64,000 nucleotides of DNA. Origin: Lepidonotus clava. Taxonomy: Eukaryota > Annelida > Polychaeta > Phyllodocida > Polynoidae. Below the pieces are notes generated by a model. It had not been told where the DNA came from. It ran no database searches and saw nothing but the letters and a program-made list of their open reading frames with translations. This document shows, one piece after another, positions 56,873 through 64,000 of this stretch (positions within the stretch are counted from its first letter, which is position 1; each line of letters opens with the position of its first letter). Where the stretch lies: assembly GCA_936440205.1 (NCBI GenBank), contig OW387134.1, positions 16,036,908-16,100,907 on the forward strand. Reading direction: 5' to 3'. Position numbers and translations under genes: made by a program.

Positions 56873-58335
56873 CATGTGTGACCATGGTGGTTACCATAGT
56901 GGTAACCATGGAGGTTACCATAGTGGTAACCATGGTGGTAACCATGTGTTAGCCCTTTACCACTTTGGTTACCATGATGGTTACCATGGTGGTTACTTTG
57001 GTGGATATCATGATGGTTACCATGTTAATAACCATGGTGGCAACCATGGTGGTGGGCCCTTTAGCTCTTTAGCCTTTTACCCTTTACCATGATGGTAACA
57101 ATGATGACAACCATGGTGGTAACCATGGTGGTTATCATGATGGTAACCATGGTGGTTACCATGGTGGTTACCATGGTGGTTATCATGATGGTATCATAGT
57201 GGTTACACTTTGGTTACCATGGTGGTTACCATGACGGTTACCATAGTGGTTGCCATGGCAGTTACCACAGTGGATACCACGGTGGTAACCACAGTGGTTA
57301 CCATGGCGGTTACCATGGCAATTACCATGGCAATTACCATGGCAATTACCATGGCAATTACCATGGCAATTACCATGGCAATTACCATGGCGGTTGCCAA
57401 CCGCCATGGCGGTTGCCATGGTGGTAGCCATGGTGGTAACCATGGTGTTAATCATGGTAGTTTCCATGGTAGTTACCATGGTGTTAATCATTATGGTTAC
57501 CATGGTGGTTCCATGGTGGCAACCATGGTGGTAACCATGGTGGTATCCATGGTGATAACCATGGTGGTAACCATGGTAGTTATCAGGCTGGAAACCTGTG
57601 TTAGCTCTTTACCACTTTGGTTACCACTTTGGTTACCACTTTGGTTACCACTTTGGTTACCACTTTGGCTACCACTTTGGCTACCACTTTGGTTACCACT
57701 TTGGTTACAACTTTGGTAACCACTTTGGTTACCACTTTGGTTACCACTTTGGTTACCACTTTGGTTACCACTTTGGTTACCACTTTGGTTATCACTTTGG
57801 TTACCACTATGGTGGTAACCATTGTGTTAATCATGGTAGTTACCATGGTGGTAATCATGGTGGTAATCATGGTGGTTACCATGGTGGTAATCATGGTGGT
57901 TACCATGGTGGTTACCATGGTGGTAACCATGGTGGTAACCATGGTGATAACCATGGTGGTAGCCATGGTGGTAACCATGGTGGTTATCAGGCTGGTAACC
58001 TGTGTTAGCTCTTTAGCACTTTGTTAATCATGATGGTACCATGGTGGTTACCATGGTTTTTGCCATGGTGGTTGCCATGGTAGTTGCCATAGTGGTAGCC
58101 ATGGTGGTAATCATGGTGAAATCCATGGTGGTACCATGATGGTTACCATGGTGGTAACCATGTTGGTAACTACGGTGGTAACCAAGGTCGTTAGCTCATG
58201 GTGATATCCATGGTGGTACCATGGTGGTAACCATGTTTGTAACTATGGTGGTAACCAAGGTGGTTAGCTCTTTAGGTGGTAACCATGGTGGAAATTATGG
58301 TGGTAACCATGTATGAGCCCTTTAGCACTTTTGTT
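56873..58335. repeat. CATGG-centred 12-bp minisatellite
   Basis: Built almost entirely from variants of GGTTACCATGGT and GGTAACCATGGT. Homogenised blocks: TTACCATGGCAA units at about 57308-57396 and GGTTACCACTTT units at about 57611-57805. Because the period is a multiple of three and the unit is nearly palindromic, long ORFs appear in several frames on both strands (His-Gly-Gly-Tyr/Asn repeats and Met-Val-Thr-Thr repeats). I regard these as noncoding. Confidence 0.95.
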
Positions 58336-58339
58336 ACCA

Positions 58340-58760
58340 CGGTGGTTACCATTGTGGTTAGCCCTTCACCCCTTTATCCCATTACCCCTTTATCCCTTTA
58401 CCCCTTTATCCTGTTACCCCTTTAGCCCCTTACCCCTTCAGCCCATTACCTCTTTAGCTCTTTAGCCCTTTAGCCCTCTACCCCTTTAATGGCCCTAGAC
58501 CCCTTAATTTGACACAGCAACATGGCCCTATTTAGGCATAGTGACATCCAACATCCCACTTTCTTAAATTCGACAGGGCGACATCCCACTTTCTTAAATT
58601 CGACAGGGCGACATGGATGTTTCTTAAATTTGACATGCGACATTAGGACCCCCCAATCAAGGGCCCCCCTTTACCCCTTTACCCATTAAACCCTTTACCC
58701 CTTGAGCCCTTTAGCCCCTTAGCCCTTTAGCCCCCTTACCCCCTTACCCCACTTACCCCC
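58340..58760. repeat. Degenerate CCCTTTA-type repeat with an inserted dispersed repeat
   Basis: 58340-58488 and 58672-58760 are runs of CCCCTTTA / AGCCCTTTA-like units. Between them, 58489-58672 is the inverted second copy of the repeat at 28016-28235: CGACATCCC and TTCTTAAATTCGACAGGGCG units, ending CAATCAAGGGCCCCCC. Confidence 0.8.
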
Positions 58761-59067
58761 ATTTGAAAATAAGAAGGTTGAGTGAGACCCGAATACCCAG
58801 CATGCATTGAGGCATTGACATATTCGTTATGTTAATTAGATCTGAATACCCAGCATGCAAAAATATTAATAAACTCTACAATAACGTGTATATCAACATT
58901 TCTTTCATAAATCACTATCCACATTTCATATATTTTTTCTCCATTCTTCGTATTAACTGACAAAACTTCCTTCATCCAGTAAAATCCAACATTGCTGCAG
59001 TCCTCACCATATCCCAGACTTCACTTGGGCTACAATAATGCAATTTTCTTTTGTCTTTTGACAGGAA

Positions 59068-59248
59068 AAGGAAGGGGAAGTAGAAATGTTCCTAAAATCT
59101 TGTATCCGGCATGTCCACTACTGCAATGCCCTGGGGCCAAAACATGCTGTCACCAGCAAATCCAAACCCAGTTCCTATCTGGTCCTATTCATAACATTTA
59201 CAAATTTAATCATCATGGCCACTCTGGGCCCAGAATAAAAAGATCATG
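59068..59248 (+). other. Possible decayed transposase or exon fragment
   Basis: A clean acceptor-like tract (TTTGTCTTTTGACAG) precedes an ORF reading KILYPACPLLQCPGAKTCCH and ending NHHGHSGPRIKRS. The paired cysteines after GAK faintly recall a CC-AR block seen in some mobile-element DDE proteins. The similarity is too short to assign. Confidence 0.2.
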
Positions 59249-59800
59249 AGTATCCAATGAATATACCGACATCAAATGTTTGATAGTTTGAATTATTTGT
59301 TTGTGTTTAGGTTTTCTGGTAATACTAGTATTCTGTTGATACAAGTAATACAATTATTCTTATTTGTGGGGTAGAATTTAGACATAAAAAGAAGAAACAG
59401 ATGATAGATAGGGGTCAACATTAATTTTACCTAAAAGCAGGTGTAGGTACAGTTTTACCCGCCCAACCCTAAAATTCCCCTTGCCCTCATATGCTACATG
59501 TGCCCCTGGCAGTTTTAAGAAATCATAGTTAAAGTAGCAAATACACAATTTTGCAATCAAGGTCATTGGTGTGATGCTCAAATCTCTCAAAAACCAAATA
59601 ATTGTGATTTGGTACCTTTTTTGACTTATATTTTATGGTACCGATTTCAACCTTAAATGTTTCTATTAAAAACATCGGAGAAGATCTTACCTGGTTAAAA
59701 TTAGGAAATCAAGTCCAATTTCATTCTCAATCTCATTAATATATTTCCTTGTTCTCCAGGTCACAATTGGACCTGATTGTACTCCCATGAATCAGAGTAA

Positions 59801-60416
59801 AGCCTGGTTTACACAGGCCATCACCTTGTCCTTACGAAAATTTGCTTAGGTTAACCTTAGGATAATGAGCTATCGCAAGCCAAAAACTAATTATGTAGGT
59901 CATTATCGTAGGTTGTCGGTGACAATTTTTGTAATATGCAACGGGCTGAAGGTTTACACAACCTGATAATTTACTTAAGATAATAAATCCACGATAATTT
60001 ACAGAATGCTTACGATAATGAAAGTATCTATTAGATTTGTATGATGATGCATGGGTCCTTTGACATAAGGCAAGGGGATTACACAGGCTGATAGAGGCTC
60101 TTAAGGTAAAAAAAAAATCACTATCCTACGCCAAATTACGTTGTCACAAGCCCGTTCTCCTAAGCTTTTTCCAAAAATATTTCAAACATGTCTGAAATTT
60201 TTGTTGTCCTAAGGAATTAGTGCCGACAAATTAGCGTAAGGCTTATGACAGCCTTAAGACAATGATTTTCTTATGATAAAATGGGTTTCCACGGGCCGAT
60301 AAGGCGGTCGGGACTGTCGTAAGGCCGTCAGGATTAAAGTAAGGTCGTCGGTATTAACCTAAGCCTGACGTCAAGGACCTATCGTAAGGATTTTGATGGC
60401 CCGTGTAAACCCCCCT
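59801..60416. mobile_element. 616-bp MITE with TAA target duplication
   Basis: Ends AGCCTGGTTTACACAGGCC and, inverted, AGGGGGGTTTACACGGGCC, flanked by TAA (59798-59800, 60417-60419). Interior consists of many TTACGATAATG, CTTACGATAA and GTCGTAAGG words in both orientations, so it folds on itself. Same general type as the MITEs at 1114 and 33378. Confidence 0.8.
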
Positions 60417-60704
60417 TAAGCAATTATTGAAAAAGGTAGAGAATTTGGTATGGGATGGTCATCTTCTGAGTTAAAAAGTGCAGGCATTTTTTTCTTTTGT
60501 CGGATAGTACCGTCAATCTGCTTGGAGATTATGTCTTTTACTATAGGATTTCAATGCGGGAAATTCTTTCTCAAAAAAAGCCTGACTGTGCTGAAGAGTG
60601 GACGGATGATGTCATTATTAAAAAATGTTCTTTATGTATAAGTGGGAATTCCCATCTGTTTTTGTCTTTGATTGGAGAGTAAAGAATGTATGGGGGTAAG
60701 GCGT

Positions 60705-61048
60705 GAAGAGGGCGAAGGGGCAAAGCTAGGGCAAAGCTAGGGTAAAGCTTGGCAGAGCTAGGGCAAAGGGGTGAAGAGAGTGAAGGGGCAAAGCTAGGGC
60801 AAAGGGGTAAAAGCATTGGGATATCATTAGGATGTCATAGGGATGTCATTGGGATGTTATAAGGATATCATTGGGTTGTCTTTGGGATGTCATTGGGATC
60901 CCAGCCAACCTGCAACGTGACATCCCTATGACATCCCATTAACATCCCTAAGACATCCCAATAACATCTCATTGACATCCCAATGACATCCCTATGTCAT
61001 CCCAATGATATCCCTATGACATCCCATTGACATCCCAATGACATCCCA
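60705..61048. repeat. Short-unit arrays, partly inverted
   Basis: 60705-60810 repeats GGGCAAAGCTAG. 60815-60900 repeats ATTGGGATGTC, and 60918-61048 repeats its inverse GACATCCCAAT, so the two arrays could pair as a long imperfect hairpin around 60910. Confidence 0.85.
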
Positions 61049-61057
61049 GCCAGAGGT

Positions 61058-61182
61058 GTTACGTTATGATAAAATCACAGCAACGTTCTTGGTTTGGTTC
61101 TTGTTACATTATTTTGATGGCTCCCAATAACTTTGCTGGAATGTACTGCTGTGACCTTGCACTGCGACTTTATCATAACGTT
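61058..61182. repeat. Small inverted-repeat element
   Basis: ACGTTATGATAAAATCACAG at the left returns inverted as CGACTTTATCATAACGT at the right. About 125 bp; looks like a short MITE. Confidence 0.5.
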
Positions 61183-61199
61183 CTGGGCATGTTCTTCAA

Positions 61200-62490
61200 C
61201 TTAAACAGAATGTTCTTATAACATTTTGTTTCTGTTTCTGTTACGACACAAGCAGGCTGAGCCTGCAACATACCTTACCGGGAATTAAAATGCGATGAAA
61301 GAGAACTTAACAATTCATCTTGTATAATTTGTGTCACAAAACATGACCGAAGTTTGAACTTGACAACCACCTTTATCGTATTGGTATGATACGTACTTAG
61401 CGCAATGCATGGCCCGTCTGCCCTTAGGTAAACAACGTGGGGACTTTATGTAGTAGATTGATATAAAGATAGCATATATGCAAGTGAATTAATTATAACA
61501 TTAATCCATAACAAATCTGTTTCACTATTAACTTTAATAGTTTACATCAATTATTCATTTACAAGAAAAATACATGTTATATTGTAATCAGAAAGAAATA
61601 GGCCTACTTCCATCGGTATCATGCGCACTGTCTTTATCAAAAAGGGTTGAATCTCAAATATTCAAGAACCCAATATAATATGCACTACTGATTTGATAAT
61701 TATGGTAGGAACCCAAGCTATGTTCATATGGCATATAGTGAATATGCAGCTTATGTCTCAATATCACGTAAAGATCATGTAACGAGAGATACCGGGCATA
61801 CTTCCGAAATCCTGCGGTTAATACCAGGGAATCCCATCTTCGCCATGCCAGCTGTGGTCAGTTCGTGGACCAGCTGTGCTTTAATGCTAAGAAAGTGTGT
61901 TTTAGAGAAGTAGACGTAGCGCAGATGTGGATTTTGACAGCTGCGGCCCGGACAGGCTGTTCATTTTAGGCTATTTTTCTCCAGGGAAGAAGGTTTGTCA
62001 GACCTGTGTTTGTGTTCGATATCCGCCACCAACGTAGCGTCCCCTCCTCCAGGGCATAGAGTTTATTGACGGTTTCTAACTGCACCCATGTTACACAAGG
62101 TAATATCAAGAACACCTGAATCAGCAGCTTTCAGGAACTAGACCACCAGGTAGGTGTCCCCGCAGCAAGGGGTGATTGTGGATAATACCCTCCGGTGACA
62201 GTTCCAGGTCAATGGTTGACTTGATGTTCAGATCCTTGTTCAGATCCTTGGGATAGTTGCCCTCTCGTCAATCAAACCCAAGGCGTCGGGTACTGGCCTG
62301 GGTCACGCTAAAATTGCACGTTTATGCTGTTGCTCCAATTAAGCATCAACTTTGCTCAACCTAAGTACGTACAATTATTCCGGAACAGAAACCCCAAACA
62401 ATGCAGTCGATTTATTAGAGTAGGCTCATATTAAGATAATAAACCAATTTACTATCCCTGTCTTTTTCCTTGTAATTCGATTTCAACAAG
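61200..62490. other. Stretch without recognised features
   Basis: AT-rich DNA. A 61-codon ORF at 61728-61913 has no motif I recognise. Confidence 0.5.
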
Positions 62491-62495
62491 GTCAG

Positions 62496-62621
62496 CAAAA
62501 AGGCACACGGATCACTATCTGGTATGGAGAACTTGGACTATGTTCTCCAGAGAATGGAAGAAAGAACCCCTGATAATTTTCCTCTTGCAAATCATGGACG
62601 GACCAGATCGAGTACCTTCAG
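62496..62621 (+). other. Candidate internal coding exon, gene unknown
   Basis: A pyrimidine-rich tract leads to two possible acceptors (AG at 62489-62490 or 62494-62495). An open frame reads LSGMENLDYVLQRMEERTPD then LANHGRTRSSTFR, ending at an ideal donor (CAG|GTAAGTG). Charge pattern and codon use look coding. I do not recognise the family and see no clear partner exon up to the window end. Confidence 0.45.
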
Positions 62622-64000
62622 GTAAGTGTGTCTCAATACTCCGATTACAAACCATATTTTGGTACGTTTCCATTTGTCTAAAGTTGCCAGGGCAGGGTTA
62701 TCAACTTATCGGGTCTATCTGAGAGTTTACTGCCAACAGATTCTATTCTGCTATGAAACAATGAGAGGGGAATAATAATGAGCAGACCCAAGGAGGTATT
62801 TATATATTAGATGCTTCCTAGCTCGGGGGGGGGGGGGCATGTGTAGATATCACAAAGCACATTTAGATTAAATCACTTTTGGATCCTTTAAATGCCCACC
62901 TTGAGCCGGAAGTTCATGGAAAGGGCACCAACCATGCAGCAACAGACATCGACGATACTTAAACATATTATTGGCCTTCAATACGAATCGCAATCCATGC
63001 TCACAGATGTAAAGCTTTTCCTATTTTATGACCTGGATGTTTATAGGACTGCCTTATGTTACTACCTGGATATAATACATAAAACACTAATAGCCTCCAC
63101 GTATGAGTGTTCCTTTAAGTTAAGTGAGGAGCTATCTTGACTATTGGAAACATCTACTACAGTAGATACCCCAAGATAATTCATAACAACTAAGACAATC
63201 AATGAACGCGTGAGATTAACTTACAATTACAAATTGACCTGCAAACCACAATATTCAGGCTAGTCAGTGAAGGGCATAAAGGGAGAAGTCTCTGTCTGAT
63301 TGAGGTAACTGATATACATTTTTATTTGCATGCCACGTATATAGTGTCGTTCTCTAGAATATCCATTATGATGGTATCGCTTACAGTGCACTCCCGATTT
63401 AAGTTTAAAAAAAGTATCTCTTTTAACATAAAATTTCCGGCCCAGGGGGTCAGATGGAACGTTTAGCAATGGGGCGCCCTCCCCCTCCGGCCTTCCCCAC
63501 CCCTTTCTCTGGATTCGTCCGTGATATTAATATTATTTATAGGCCTACATGACTGTATAGAAAGGATATCATCATGTAATTTTCTAAACTGTCTGCATGC
63601 ATATTATATCGAATGGTGCCTAACATTCATGTTCTCGTTCAAAAGTTCAAAAGTTGTAGGCCTAGTTGGAGTTATGGACAATGATTGACATATTAGCCTA
63701 TGTCAGGTACCAGGCACTGTGTATTTCTGAGCTAGCAAAATATTCTGCTGTACTTTGCGGTAGTTGTATTCGAGCTTGCCGAGCACAAAGAAGGTGATGA
63801 ATAGGCGGAATAAACAGAGCATGTCTCCTAAGCATAGACAGCGTGTCTTTTTATGTCATCTGTGATAGTTCAACACTACCGGGATGCAGTGCGCACGCGT
63901 TTTTATACAGAAAAAGAAATCCGTTAAAGTTGTGGGAACTTACATATCGGAGGTCCTCGAAACAATAGGCCAGCTTGGCTTATACGATCGAACAGTTCCC
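62622..64000. other. End of window, no supported gene
   Basis: G13 at 62825-62837; a GGGCGCCCTCCCCCTCCGG tract near 63471 of the same degenerate type as at 430 and 48580; two TAGGCCTA octamers. A short ORF at 62892-63140 is not convincing. Confidence 0.45.

Noticed and set aside
57183-58027. Long overlapping ORFs with His-Gly-Gly or Met-Val-Thr-Thr repeats
   Set aside because: They follow from a 12-bp nearly palindromic unit; every frame is open on both strands, and there is no start context or splice structure.
56873-58335. CRISPR-like array
   Set aside because: No unique spacers; a eukaryotic minisatellite of continuous 12-bp units.

Overview
This window looks like a piece of a repeat-rich, AT-leaning marine invertebrate genome. 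Both recognisable host genes are split into about a dozen short exons with GT-AG introns. The space between and inside them is filled with terminal-inverted-repeat (TIR) elements, a LINE, an LTR-retrotransposon fossil, minisatellites and long poly(G)/poly(C) runs. I cannot name the species. The repeat style and frequent TAGGCCTA octamers fit a lophotrochozoan or non-vertebrate deuterostome, but that is inference.

Host genes. DIMT1, the 18S rRNA dimethyladenosine transferase, lies on + at 107-8489. All 12 coding exons can be placed in frame, giving 306 residues. TTC4, the Hsp90/Hsp70 TPR co-chaperone of the Cns1/Dpit47 family, lies on - at 23941-18452. Eleven coding exons can be placed in frame, giving about 381 residues, with a possible 5' noncoding exon near 27140. 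The two genes are convergent. Two weaker host-exon candidates are at 62496-62621 and around 43401-43708.

Layout. 1-8.8 kb is DIMT1, with a nested inverted-repeat cluster in intron 1 and a SINE-like repeat in intron 5. 9-11.5 kb holds microsatellites, a hairpin-bearing MITE and a 90-bp tandem repeat. 11.5-14.3 kb is a minus-strand LINE with endonuclease and reverse transcriptase. 14.7-17.3 kb holds tandem repeats and an intact SGNH-hydrolase ORF on the same strand. 18.2-27.3 kb is TTC4 and its probable upstream region, with a TTAA-flanked MITE. 28-33.3 kb is a broken Ty3/Gypsy (Mag-like) fossil carrying an antisense solo LTR, next to two small DNA-transposon derivatives.

33.9-41.7 kb is a large element with CAGGGATGTAA ends and kilobase-scale inverted arms built of repeated modules. 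It holds a decayed gene of a PIN/FEN-like nuclease family found on mobile elements. 41.7-50.9 kb is mostly unassigned, apart from a GC-rich foldback repeat, a tRNA-like sequence and microsatellites. 50.9-56.6 kb is a 5.7-kb unit bounded by nearly perfect 33-bp TIRs; inside is a ~384-bp satellite array studded with the motif TGACCGTACATATT. 56.9-58.8 kb is a CATGG-centred 12-bp minisatellite followed by a C/T-rich degenerate repeat. 59.8-61.2 kb holds a TAA-flanked MITE and an inverted array of a GACATCCCAAT unit. The rest is sparse.

The best candidates for something undescribed are the two large non-coding or decayed TIR elements (33.9-41.7 and 50.9-56.6 kb) and the SGNH ORF beside the LINE.
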